A DNA stretch of 64,000 nucleotides from Ptiloglossa arizonensis (taxonomy: Eukaryota > Arthropoda > Insecta > Hymenoptera > Colletidae), in contig NC_135052.1 of the NCBI RefSeq assembly GCF_051014685.1, positions 5,857,105 through 5,921,104 of the forward strand. Direction: 5' to 3'. The translations under genes and the position numbers were made by a program. Shown here piece by piece: positions 1 through 11,395 of this stretch. Within the stretch, counting starts at the first letter, position 1; each line of letters begins with the position of its first letter. The notes under the pieces were generated by a model. It was given only the letters and a program-made list of their open reading frames with translations. It was not told where the DNA came from and did not search any database.

Positions 1-1074
1 TTGTTTCGATGCTCCTGACGCTCATCGGCTGACTTTTTCTCATAATTGGAAATTGCCGCGGCGCGTGTTTGCTTACACCTATATAGTGTATCGCCGCGCG
101 ATATATTCCGTAAACACGCGCACGGTAATCCCGTAACGTTTCTCGCGTTTGGTAATCCCGCGTGTAACGATCGCGTATGTTTCGCGGTCAGCCTTAACTC
201 GACTCGGGCCGCGTCTGTAATTTAACACTGGAACCAGTCACAGATTTCGGAACGTTAAACTCGCGTCTCGCACGTATCTCGAACGAAAACGAACCACGAG
301 GAGAACGAAGAATTTATCAAATTGATCGCGCGCGCGTCCAATGGAAAAGTCATAATGTCTCCGGGTAACGCGCCGTGGAATTTCAAGTAAATTTCGTTAC
401 GAGAGCAACTGGAACCGGTGGTTCCACCGATCGGTGAATCCGGTGTTGAAGAGCAACCGCGGATTATTCGAAGATGTTCCACGGTGGCGTGTTTTACGAT
501 TCGCGATGAATCGTAACGAGGAGTGGGCCACGTCGGCGTAATCCGTGGCCCTTTTCGTAATTAAAAGCGGAAAAGTAATTACGACGCGGCGAGTCGGCTC
601 GATATCTCACGCGTTCTCTAATATTTGCCGAGCATGCTGCAAGGTAAATTCACGGAATCGTAAACAAGACCGATAGCCGGCCTTATCGGTCTCTCGAGCC
701 TCGCGATATTCGCGCTCGCTCGCTCGCTCGCTCGTACGTACGTACGCGATTTCCTTCGCAATTGTCGCGTTACGTTTCGTTTCGTTTCGTTTCGTTTCGT
801 TTCAGAATTCTGGTTCGCGCGACGAAGAATCCGAAACCCTCGAGACGCCTGAAATCCGAAACGGCCGCGGCGCTCGGAAATCGGAACGCGACGTTCGAAA
901 TCGAAACGCGACGACGCGCGTCCTGTTGACGAAGCGCTGAGGAAGCTCTCGCCAAGAGAAACGAACGTTTACCGATCGACGCTTCTATCTCGAGGATAAA
1001 TTATTATTCCGTCGCGGAGAATCGCGATGTTATCGCGCACGGTAAAAGCTACGCGTTGCGCGTGCAACGTTTCA
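1..1074. other. Upstream non-coding sequence, no gene seen
   Basis: CpG-rich sequence with short open frames on both strands but no protein-like translation. It contains simple repeats at 713-803 (listed separately). No promoter or exon could be supported. Confidence 0.6.
713..803. repeat. Simple repeats: (GCTC)n, (GTAC)n, (TTTCG)n
   Basis: A run of GCTC units at about 713-734 passes into GTAC repeats at 734-746. After a short gap, six perfect TTTCG units follow at 773-803. These are ordinary microsatellites. The pentamer run produces a short minus-strand open frame ending in a repeated peptide, which is an artefact. Confidence 0.9.
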
Positions 1075-1287
1075 TAGGTTGCTCGATAAGTTTCGTCGTT
1101 CGATAGGAAACCGAGCTATCAGAGATTCGTCGTTTTAGTTTTTCAAAGACGGTACCACCGTTTCGTGAACGTGTGCAACGTTTCGTGTAGATCCTGCGAC
1201 TAGTTTGTACATTTACAGATGTTCAAAGTGTCGCAGTGTTTATTTCACAACGAAGAGAAACGACAAAATTTATCGAACAACATAGTA
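1075..1287 (+). mobile_element. Family B MITE (mariner-type, about 212 bp)
   Basis: It begins with TAGGTTGCTCGATAAGTTTC and ends with TTATCGAACAACATAGTA, an imperfect terminal inverted repeat. The interior matches the other family B copies here (15319, 23255, 23470, 37038, 50129, 58760): a 'GTTCAAAGT' motif, a short A-rich segment near the right end, then the inverted end. There is no coding capacity. The TA-like ends suggest mobilisation by a mariner transposase, which is inference. Confidence 0.75.
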
Positions 1288-4181
1288 CACTGGATCCAAA
1301 AAGTATTTGTACGTTACATTACGAGGAAATTTCATTGACTTGCAAGTGTGATTTTAACGAAAGTTTATGCGCATATAAAGCATACAGGGCCCCGTATGAC
1401 ATAATTTTTTGTCGACAAAAAATGTTCTCGAGAAGGTAATCGATCAAGACTGGAATATTCAACGCATTTTCATTGTTTCTATACAATTCTTTTGGGGTAC
1501 TTTTGTCACAATCGAACGATAGCTAAAAACTGAAGATTTTTTGCAAGAGAATTTTTGTCACGTCTCGCACGATTACGAACTTATAAAGAAAATGAAAGTC
1601 GTTGCAAGATCGTCTGAAATTCGACCATTACGGTGCCACTTTGTATTCGATTTTTCGAATACAAGTTTGTAACAGCGTGAAACCGGGCGAAACTTTTCTA
1701 ATAAAAAATATTCAGCTCTCAGTGCTCTATCATTCTGTTGCAAAGAAGCTCCAAGAAAAGTTCCATTATAAAATGAAAAATACACGAAAACCTTCGAGAC
1801 TCAAGAATTTTACTTTCTCGTTGAAATTTCCTGTGGACAACAAAATTTCTCGATATATGCACTATTGTGCTCTACGTGCGTACAAACTTTCGTTGAAATC
1901 GGTCTTGTAGATAACAATTTCTTTGTAATAATTCGTGCGTACATGGAAATGTATGCGTTGACGCGTAGAAAGGAACCGGATTCTGTGTCTCGAATTCTCG
2001 CGTTCCGTTCGACCGGAAGAGGAAGAAGAGTCTAGAGTGGGGAGAAGAAAGACTCGTCTCGAACGTTTTTTTTTTCTTCTGACAACCATTTTCGAATATT
2101 AAACTCCGGGAGAAAGAATCCGTGACTCGAAGAGAACTCTTCGGAGATCGATTTTTTTTTTACACCATCGCATTCTTTTTACATATTCTCTTCAGCACCG
2201 TTTCAAACGAACGCGAACATCTTCGAACGAAGAGAACTCTCGGTTTTTAGATTCGTCCAGTCTACTTGCATTCACACGGACCAAAATCGATCTTCGAGTA
2301 TTGTTCTCGCGACGATACTCGAGAACCACAGTTTCGTATTTCGGTTCGTTACTTCCCGCGATTCGTGGTTCGAGCAAACGAGAAAAACTTCGTACGATAC
2401 TGGCAGTTGCACGGCCACGCTTTCTTCCGAGTGTCGTTCAAGGATTCTCCGGCTATAACGCGCACGGTTACGCGGAAACAAACGCGTAACGATTTCTCGA
2501 AACTGCTCGGTTCACCATCAACGATGAAACGTAGAAGAGCGATGGGGTAATCCCTCGTCGCTTCTGCCAGATGCAGTTACGCGTTGCTCGTTATTCGGTT
2601 ATTACGTCGCTTGTCTTTGAAAAATGCACACGAAAGGTGGAGGGAAAAACGAGGAACGTCGCGAAACCGCCTCGTCGAGACAATTCAATTGTTAATGTTC
2701 CGGTAACGTTGCCAACTATTCAATTAATAATATTTTAATACCGTTGCAAACTATGTTCGATGGATTTAATTGTATCGTTCGCTTGAACGATAATTGTATC
2801 ATTTGACAAAATACAAAATTATCAGCTGTATTATTATTTTTAAAAAAAAAACGGATAATCATGTTTTATAAATAGTTGTTATTCACTCGATGCGCATGCT
2901 AAGGTAACGTCTCGTAGAATCGTCGAGTCATGAAATTCTTTTTTCAAATCCACCGAGTCCTTGTATTTTACTTTTCGAGTATCCAGCAATTTTGTGTACG
3001 TTGTACTCGAATGTTCGAATTCCTCTACCGTTTTATCATTGTCTTTTTCTCTCGTTCTTTTTAACAGCGATAACATTTCGTTTCGATTCTAATTGGACAT
3101 TTTCTGTTTTCCATCTTTCGACGATACCTCTGTTGGAGATGTTTTAAACATCGCGATTGCGATTCGATAGTTCCGTGGTCTGTTGTCGCGAATAAAATGT
3201 GTCGTAAAACGGCAAATAAAAAAAAAAAGAAAAAAAGAAAAGAACATTTCTCGTTCTTTCCTCGTACACTTCGTATCCTCTGTCTTTTACAATTCCCTCG
3301 CAAGTCGATAGATTTCGATCCTCTCCCGCGTTACTTTTACGTCGTCTGTAACCAACCGGAGAAGCGATTAAGGGAACACGGTGAACTCCAGAACTATCGC
3401 GTTAACCCGTTTGCATCGTTGGACGTTATAGGACCTCATAACCTAACTTTCACATACCACGGATGACGAATCGAGACGCGATAACCTGACTTCGGTATAT
3501 CACGAACGACGTACTATTACGATCGAGCCTGGTTCTACCACATCCATAGCAACTAATTCGTCACGCGTGTACACGTGTACCGTGTAGTGTGCGTCGTAAA
3601 AAAAAAAAATGGAGGTTACGTTCTTAAATCGCGTCATTATCGAACGATACGAACGAGTTTAATGCTTCAGAGGTCTTTCGAGCCTCGAGGAGTACAAATT
3701 CGTACCGATTCTGCTCGTAACTCTTGCACGAATACGAACGACCCTCGAATTTCGAACACTGGGGAACTTTGGGTCGCGACAAATTACGATGGATGAAAAT
3801 TTAACTAGCCGCTCAAGGCCATCGAGGGCTTCACCCCCACCGTGCCGTTTAGCTACCACACCCTCGCGCGAAATTACCCTCAGAGGTCGACATTATCTCG
3901 ACCAAAAGTTATTCGAATAAAGAATCTAGTAACAGTAATCGAACAGGTCTGGTCATAGCAAGCGTGTTTAATATTACGGATTCTTCTTTTAGAATTCTCT
4001 ACGGTACAATTGAGAACGATAGACCCTCGATTAGAACGTATGGACAAAATACCGTGATTATTATTAAACGAATAATCGGAATCTTCGCCAACGAGAATAA
4101 CAATCACCGTTTTGAAAACCATTAAAAAATTCTGAATCTTTCCCTTCTGAATCGTTTATCTCTCGATAACCTTCCTCGAAA
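1288..4181. other. Non-coding stretch, no gene seen
   Basis: Nothing in the six frames resembles a known protein. The longest open frames (up to about 100 codons) overlap on opposite strands, as expected where CpG-rich composition makes stop codons rare. Short poly-A/T tracts occur near 2150, 2840, 3220 and 3600. Confidence 0.55.
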
Positions 4182-4478
4182 ATGATCGCCATTCGACCGT
4201 ATTCGTATCTAACAAATTCGTAGAAACGTTGAAACTCCAAATGGAAGGCAAACGATCTTCCTTCAACGAATAGAAATTTTTTTCAATTTACTCGTTATTC
4301 GAAATTCTCGCCTAGAGAAAAATTAGGTCAAACATGATCGCCATTCGACTGTATTCGTATCTAACAAATTCGTAGAAACGTTGAAAGCCCAAATGGAAGG
4401 CAAACGATCTTCCTTCAACGAATACAAATTTTGTTCAATCTACTCGTTACTCGAAATTCTCACCTAGAGAAAAATTAC
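4182..4478. repeat. Two-copy tandem duplication, about 152-bp unit
   Basis: The segment starting ATGATCGCCATTCGA at 4182 is repeated from 4334 with few substitutions. Both copies end in CTAGAGAAAAATTA. The period is 152 bp. It is non-coding and has no terminal inverted repeats, so a local duplication is more likely than a transposon. Confidence 0.9.
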
Positions 4479-5365
4479 CTCGATCCCAGGTACAAAGAGA
4501 ATCACAAGTCGTATTTTCCTCGATCTTCGAGCGAATGAAAAAATTCGATCGATTTTTCGTTCTCCGTACAGTATCCAGCGAATTGAATCGGCGACTCGAT
4601 CGCCTCGGTGCAGGATCGGATCCAGAATGGTTGCATCCGGCAGAGAATTTTCCGATCGTAGGATAATTTCCCTCGATTCTCCGCGCGTAGAGTAGCGCGC
4701 GTGGAACAAGGACTGACCGATCATTAATAATTCCTCGCGAGGCACCGCGTTCTACGGGAGTGCGACGATATAAATAAACGAGTAAAAGCGTCGGAATGTC
4801 CACGATAAACGAGCGCCGTTACCCGTTTCATTTATAATCTCGTCCATTATCGAAGCTGCGACGAATCGCACATGCGAGCGAACGCGTATTAACCTGGCCT
4901 TTTTATCCGCTTCGCAGGAGAGGAGAGATCAAGGCGGCTGAGTAGTAGGAGGAGAGGAAGGAGAAGAGAGGTCAGAGAGAAAAAAAGGAGCGATCGAGTG
5001 GGAAGCGAGAAGAGGTTCCGAGAGGGGCATGATAAGCAAGGACACGCGTGTTCCACGAAAATCAGGTGACCTGGTGAACGATACCCGTACGCCGCGTGTA
5101 CGAAGACCGAGGAAGTATCGGCATACTTGTCGCCGGGCTTCACGAGAACGTATGTCGGAATGACGCGTCCATCGCGTTGTGGCAGGGCAGAGGGTGCAAG
5201 GGCACAGTTAAACGGGGGAAAGTGGTGATACGCGTCGTGGTTTGTGCCCGAGGAGGAGAAGGGGAGGAGAGGCGGAGAGGAGCGCGAACGGAACGGGCGA
5301 AGGGAGAGCCGAAAGGAAGAGAGGAGCACGCTCCGGAGATATCCCTCGAATTTTCTGGGCATCAG
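4479..5365 (+). promoter_or_regulatory. Possible promoter region and non-coding 5' exon of the abrupt-like gene
   Basis: A strongly purine-rich + strand segment (about 4915-5340, rich in GGAG/GAGAGG) ends at a good splice donor: ATCAG at 5361-5365 followed by GTAAGTCG. It lies about 0.9 kb upstream of the BTB start codon on the same strand, as a 5' UTR exon would. No transcription start could be seen. The minus-strand open frame here (4889-5533) is compositional: Ser/Pro/Leu-rich on the complement of purine-rich DNA. Confidence 0.25.
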
Positions 5366-6290
5366 GTAAGTCGTTGACCGATCGAATCGTCTAATCGGTA
5401 AAGTTCGCGTTCGCGGGGATCTCTTTGGCCGAGACACGATGCGATCGTCGTTGGTTAACCATCGAGGAGGATACGTCGGAGCGAAGATCGTGTAAAATCT
5501 CCACCGTGTGCGTGCACCGCGCGTAAAAATCATACCGGGGCGTTTATCGATCCGATGGTTGAAAACGCACGCCCCGATGGGCTCGCGTCGTCCCCTCGCA
5601 ACGGACGCGACGCGTTGATTTTCAGAACCGATCGCGAATTTCTCGTTTGTCTCGGCGTTGATCCGTCACCGGTGAGAAACTTCGTTCGCTAGTTCGGTAT
5701 CGCGATACATCGTCGTCGTCGTCGTCGTCGTTATCAGAGATCCAGCAGCGTGCCCGGTAGACTCGAAATTTCCTTACACCTGACTAGGCTTCCTGGATTC
5801 GCAACGTTCGAGCACCGTCATCGCACGTCGACGACCAAGCAGCGACACCTGTTCCACGTAACAACGGCGGACCGAAGAACCGAACGGAAGCTGATCGAGG
5901 ATCCGATCGATCGTGCCGCTGCTGCTGTTCGGTGAACGAGACCGAGGACAAAACGGAGAGGCCACCAAAGAATTTTCCGCTCGAGAAACAATCGGCGGGG
6001 TCGGTTAGCGCACCAGGTGAAGGTCGAGCGAAAGAAACATCGAGAACCGGGCCGGTCCGTGCCACCTCGAGATCTTGGAAGCCGAGCGATTCGTTCAGCG
6101 ACGAATCGGGCCACGAGCAGCCGCGAGGACGTCGGCTCGGGCTGCGTTTAATAGCCCGATTGATAAGGATAGAGGGGTGCGTGGCGAAACCCAACCAGAG
6201 GGTGAAGTGAAGGTGTCCTCGTGGGGTGCCAGAGTGAGCACGATAGCACCTCTGGTGCCCTCGGCCGTGGGTCCCGAGGGGACGGACGCC
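5366..6290 (+). other. Leader region upstream of the abrupt-like start codon
   Basis: It contains a (CGT)n run at about 5708-5731, followed by CpG-rich sequence lacking stops in several frames. The reading frame of the BTB exon stays open upstream to a first in-frame ATG at 6075, so an N-terminal extension cannot be excluded. The start at 6291 is preferred because it has a purine-rich ATGG context and gives the short Ser-rich N-terminus usual before this BTB domain. A 3' splice site may lie near 5735-5745, but its pyrimidine tract is weak. Confidence 0.4.
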
Positions 6291-6497
6291 ATGGCGGCCT
6301 CTTCGTCCTCGTCGAGCGGCGAGCAACAGTACTCACTCAGGTGGAACGACTTCCACTCGAGCATCCTCAGCTCATTTCGTCATCTGAGGGACGAAGAGGA
6401 TTTCGTGGATGTGACCCTGGCATGCGACAGTAGCAGCTTTACCGCGCACAAGGTCGTCCTCTCTGCGTGCAGTCCTTACTTTCGGAGACTTCTCAAG
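6291..6497 (+). CDS. ab: Abrupt-like BTB zinc-finger transcription factor, coding exon 1
   Basis: Encodes residues 1-69. A Ser-rich start ([13 protein letters not shown]) leads into the BTB fold ([16 protein letters not shown], then [10 protein letters not shown], then [13 protein letters not shown]). BTB/POZ domains mediate dimerisation of nuclear zinc-finger regulators; in Drosophila, abrupt controls dendrite shape, muscle attachment and timing of cell fate. The SLRWNDF start and [14 protein letters not shown] block resemble abrupt more than broad, tramtrack, lola or fruitless, judged from memory of those families. The exon ends after Lys69 at AAG/GTCAGT (6497/6498), phase 0. The BTB domain is cut here and resumes in the exon at 60901. 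A start at 6075 in the same frame is possible but would add an unrecognised 72-residue extension. BTB identity is certain; assignment to abrupt is probable. Confidence 0.88.
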
Positions 6498-8696
6498 GTC
6501 AGTGCTTTTCATCCAACTTCTTTACCACTTTGTACCACGATTATCGCTCACGAGCGTTGTTTTACCAATCGAGCTCCACGTTTTCCCATCGGGTGAATTG
6601 ATTCCACGGGGCTGGAACGCGTTCGTAGTCGAACCTCGAATTTTCTGCACCGTGGAACACAATTTTTGAATATTTCGACGAAAATTAGGAAGGTCAATGT
6701 TTCGGGAACAACGACCGGGACTTCGTTTGCGAGACATTTGAAAATTAATCTGGTACGCGTGCGTTTCACGATCGACGTTACGGATTTTCCACGGACGACT
6801 ATTTCGGTTGATTTTTGGACAGAACGATGACCAGATACTTATTTGGTAATGCGTTCTCGAGGTATGCGAAATGACACTTGGAACGTTTTAAAGAAATTCG
6901 TAACGTCAGACATTGGACGCGCAGACTTTGAAATGCAATTATTCTCGAGAAACGAAACCCCCGATGTAATTTTCTTGTTCTTCGTTTTCGTCTCGTCTCG
7001 AATCACAGAATCTTCCTAATCCTATCTGCACCATCAATTTTCAACCACGCGTGTTCGTACGAATTCTATTCCACGCTTGTACGAGTGCCGGGTCCTTCAA
7101 GACCCAGTAATTAATTTTCTTCTTTTCTCATTCGCGGTGTCTTTCAATCACGAGAAAAAGGAACGGTCGATGCGAAACGCGTTGATTATTATTCCGTAAA
7201 CGTTACTTTTCTCTTTGGTAGAAAAATGTGAGGCGTGGAAAAGGAGTTCGGTTCTGGAGATAATTGTGTATTTTAAGACGCGTACGAGTTAAATTAAAGG
7301 GTAAGGTGAGGTTGTAAAACGACCCGTAACTTTTTCGTCGACGACCGCGCGAGTGTTAATGTAGGGCACGCTTTCAAGCTATGCGCAAGCGAAGTGTATT
7401 AAATAGGCCAACTTAATATTCCGAATAAAGTGTCGCGGGCACGGACGTAAAATAAAAATGATCGTTGCACCGAGTACGGAAACGTTTGGTTGATCGTTGA
7501 CGGAAATCGGCGGGTCGGAGCACACGGTTGCGTATGTGCGTGGAATCGTAAAAATTTGATAAACGCGCGACGAATTAATCCGTACGGCCATCGGCGAAAC
7601 AATTTATACGATGCCGATAATACGGAAATTATTCGAAAGTGAAATGAAACGTAGATTCGATATGCAAATGTTTGCACGCTTTCCAACCGAAAGCTCGTCG
7701 CGGTGTCGAATCGTTGCGAAATTGTTCGTTCTTCTTGAACCACCGTTGGAATATTTTCAACGTTTGTTTTCTATCGAAACGTCGATATCCTTTTTCATCG
7801 ATTCGGGCCGAAGTGAAATCGATCCCGGTGGCTTTCGCGCGAACAATTTTTCGCACGGTTCACGGAATCTGACGCAAAAAAAAAGGAAAAAAAAATGAGT
7901 GCTCTGTAATTTGCAACGAATTGTGTTACATATTTTCCTCGAACAGCGTCGCTCGGGATAAGGGGGTAGTTCTCGTTACCGGAACACGAAAAGGGCGGTA
8001 TTTGCGAGTCGTCGTTTCGAGAAGGGTCGAGAAAACGAGAGTTTATGATTTTCCAACGGATGTGCCCGCTCGAATTACCATAAGAACGAGACGATGGTAT
8101 TTTTCGTCGAACGAAATCGAACACGGTACAAATTGAACGGAGATTTCATCGACTGTGCAAATTTTCCATAACAATGAACGACGATTTCAAAATTTTCTCC
8201 TTTTCGAACGAAATAATTCTTAAATTGTTTATGGAATCGTTCGTCGAGCACGATCGAGAAATTCTACGAGGATCTCGAAGCTCTCCATACCGGGTGATCC
8301 GTACAAACGTGTGCAATTTATTCGCTGATCACAAGTGTCCCGTGAATCGATACATTGTTCGCGTATTTATTATTTAATAACACCGGTCTCGTTGTTCGAA
8401 CGTAGATTCGATCTCCGGTGCACAAGTATAGCGTTTCTCGATCACGCTTCGATGATTCGAGTATACCGAACGTTTCGTTTTTCAAATTAACGAGATCTCG
8501 AACGAAATTCGATTTTCGAAGAAATTGTCACGGAACGATCAAGATCAATTCAACAACTTCGACGCGTTAAATTTTTATTTCATCGTACAGGAAACTCGAA
8601 ACGAGTTACGATACTCTTGTGCAACGGACTTTGTTAAACGAAAAATATTTTTTATTTTTATTTTAACTAGTTGTTTGCGGGAGATGCTCAAGTTTA
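6498..8696. other. Intronic stretch, no gene or repeat recognised
   Basis: Single-copy-looking sequence within this window. Overlapping short open frames occur on both strands near 7400-8130 without any protein signature. This first part of the intron is a reasonable place to look for enhancers, but no motif cluster stood out by eye. Confidence 0.5.
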
Positions 8697-8740
8697 ATAA
8701 GTTTTATCGAACGACCAAACTTATCGAACAATCTATTACA
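8697..8740 (+). mobile_element. Family B MITE, right-end fragment
   Basis: Only the terminal segment remains (CGAACGACCAAACTTATCGA and the following AACAATCTATTA). It abuts the family A copy that begins at 8741, so one element was truncated at or near the insertion of the other. Confidence 0.6.
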
Positions 8741-8852
8741 TTGGGTTGTTCGGAAAGTCATTTCGTTTTTTTTTGAAACACCATTTTTTTTAAGTGTATT
8801 TATTGTTTTTTCACAAAAAAAAAAAACGAAACGACTTTCCGAAGAACCCAAT
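8741..8852 (+). mobile_element. Family A MITE (mariner-type), short variant
   Basis: The termini TTGGGTTGTTCGGAAAGTCA and the inverted ACGACTTTCCGAAGAACCCA are nearly perfect, followed by AT. The interior (a TTTAAGTGTATTTATTG segment between poly-T and poly-A) differs from the other family A copies, so this may be a separate subfamily sharing the ends. Confidence 0.8.
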
Positions 8853-10359
8853 AGAAAGTACTAGGTACCGAGCAATTCGTGAAATTAGGGTCGGGTGAGA
8901 GACTGTGGTCATAAAACCTGCACTTGAAATACAAGTATCCGTAGAATGAACATTTCGTTTTCATCTTTACATTTCTTCAGTATTGCAGCGACGTTGTTTC
9001 GTTGAAGACGTTCTCCATTGTTCATTTCAACCTACGTTCTACGAAGTAGATATCGTGTGCTCGCGACCCACAAAATACATAGCGGAAACCCGATACATTC
9101 GCAAATTCTGTGACTTACCATTACACAAAGGGAGTTGTTTCCAACGATATCGTATTTTGAAACAATATTAGCGTTTATTGTTCCGTACGCTACAAAATAT
9201 ATATTTTATCGAACGTGTATAAAACGACTACGGACAACGGGACCAAAGTGCCCATTTTGTTCAAAAAATTTTAAATTTAACCCCGAACGTGACAATCCAA
9301 AATATAAAATATAAAAAATATAAAAATTTGTGCCGATATCGTGGTAAAGAATATTATTTAAGATAAAAAAATACTGAAAATTTTATCTAAATCGATAGTT
9401 CCGACGTTACAGCTACTTCACGTGGAACGTAGTCACGCGAAGGTGTATACAAAAAATTCCAAAAATTCGCGTACCGTTTCTAACGCCCTCTTTACGAGAT
9501 GGATCGATGAAAAAAAAACCGGCCTAGAAGAACGTGTTGGTAAAAATTCGATATTGTTAATTTTCTTGAAAATAACCCGACGAATCGGCCGCGAAGAAGA
9601 TCGATCCTACTTCGTGCACGTAATCTAGTCGATGCAAGTATAAAATTCGGACGGACGATCCCTGGGGCGGTTCCGTGAGCGGAAGCGGGTAATTACGGGC
9701 CCGTAGCAGGACTAAGAATCCAGAAAGGACTTCCTGTTCGATTTGCATAATAACGTGGCGTCGAAGTCTACCGCAGCCGGCGACCGACCGTAGTCCTTCG
9801 CTGCCAAAGGACTATCGATCACTTCGACGTGTCGTCGCGACGTCGTCGATCGCGTCAACCTATCTCTTCTCGCAAACCCGTTTCCACGTGTTCCTTTCCC
9901 CCCCTCAACCCTCCCTCGATTTACCCTCTCATCGCCACCTCCCTAGGAGACCACGCTCTATAAATCGTTCTAGATGAAACGTTCCGACGAGGTCGGTGGG
10001 ATCGATAGACGAGGCGTGGAAAAGATTCGATCGTCGCTTTCGAAAGCTTTTTCTCACTTTGGGTGGATGGGTCGGTGGTCGTAAACTTCTTGTTTCTGTG
10101 TCCCGTGGACGGGGGGATTGCTTCGTGACTTGTTCGAATTAAATGCAACCGTTGCGCAAGTGGTTTTAACACTCGGACGAGGTTAAGAAGATCAATAGAG
10201 GAGAGAAGTACATGGAAACGAAGATGCTGTTTCGTGGATTGCCTACGCCATCGGTTTTTCCTCTAACGTTCGCACGATTACGTGTAACGTTGCTTGCACC
10301 TATACCGGTTTTCTTCCAGTTCAACCCCTCAAGTTAATTATTACGTTCACCTCGATGTA
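8853..10359. other. Intronic stretch, no gene seen
   Basis: The AT-rich segment 8853-9420 differs in composition from the CpG-rich remainder and may be old transposon debris, but no termini were found. 9420-10359 is CpG-rich with a pyrimidine tract at about 9890-9945 (CCCCCCTC). No coding signal. Confidence 0.45.
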
Positions 10360-11395
10360 ATTACCCTTTTAACGTTCTTAGAAATTGTTCGTCGAGGTCG
10401 AGAACAACCAATCGAACGTTCTTCGACGAAGCTGTTAGAGGATTCCTCGATTCGATTAACGAAATGAAAATTTTGATTTCCAACGTATAGTGGTCTTTTT
10501 CGATCCACCACTTTCCTCGATCTTGCCCCAACGAGGTTTTTCCAATCTCGTTGGAAATGATTCTCAAAGACGTTTCGAGCGAGTATTCTTCGTCGAAGCT
10601 GTAGAGGATTTCTCGATTCGATTAACGAAATGAAAATTTTTTATTTCCAACGTACAGTGATCTATTTCGATCAACCTCTGTCCTCGATTATTACCTTACT
10701 CTTTACGATTACTTTTTCAGTCTTATCGGTGCGAAGATATTTCAAGTGTATATTCCTCGTCGAAGGAATACGGAATTATTCCGCGTTAAAAATTTTATTA
10801 CATTGGGTTGTTCGGAGAGTCGTTTCATTTTTTTTTGGTGAAAATGAAACGTGATTTTTGTAGAGCGTATAAACATTTGATTAAATCATATATTTTCCAT
10901 TTTAGAAAACGAAGTTACTTTCCGAACGACTCAATAATTTTAAGTTCTCCACGTATGCTGATCTTCTTCGATCCACCACTTTCCTCGATCTTGCCCCAAC
11001 GAGGTTCTTCCAATCTCGTTAGAAATGATTCTCAAAGACGTTTCGACGAAGCAGTAGAGGATTCCTCGATTCGATTAATAAAATTAAAATTTTTGATTTC
11101 CAACGTACAGTGGTCTATTTCGGTCAACCTCTATCCTCGATTATTACCTTACTCTTTACGATTACTTTTTCTGTCTTATTGGTAATTGCTCGCGAAGACG
11201 TTTCAAGCGAATATTCCTCGTCGAAGAAATACGTAATTATTCCGCGTTAAAAATTTCATTACAATTCCAAGTTCCCCACGTGTGCTGATCTTCTTCGATC
11301 CACCACTTTCCTCGATCATTGCCCGAACGAGGTTCTTCCAATCTCGTTAGAAATGATTCTCAAAGACGTTTCGAGCGAGTATTCCTCGTAGCTGA
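10360..11395. repeat. Diverged local duplications (about 330-bp composite unit, up to 3 copies)
   Basis: Blocks such as 'GATTCGATTAACGAAATGAA' (about 10450 and 10615, diverged near 11070), 'CCACTTTCCTCGATC' (10507, 10975, 11300) and 'TTCTCAAAGACGTTTCGA' (10561, 11029, 11356) recur in the same order. After subtracting the family A insertion at 10803-10935, the spacing of the last block is about 330 bp. The sequence is non-coding. Confidence 0.75.
10803..10935 (+). mobile_element. Family A MITE (mariner-type)
   Basis: It begins TTGGGTTGTTCGGAGAGTCG and ends TTTCCGAACGACTCAATAA. The interior is the standard family A sequence (GGTGAAAATGAAACGTGATT, then GCGTATAAACATTTGATTAA). It lies in one copy of the local duplication; the sister copy near 11250-11275 lacks it, giving a paralogous empty site. 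Confidence 0.88.

Noticed and set aside
4889..5533. 214-codon minus-strand open frame
   Set aside because: Low-complexity Ser/Pro/Leu/Arg translation of the complement of a purine-rich stretch that better fits a leader or regulatory region of the + strand gene.
5784..6326. 180-codon minus-strand open frame
   Set aside because: It overlaps the leader and exon 1 of the BTB gene antisense. Open frames occur on both strands because of composition, and no family was recognised.
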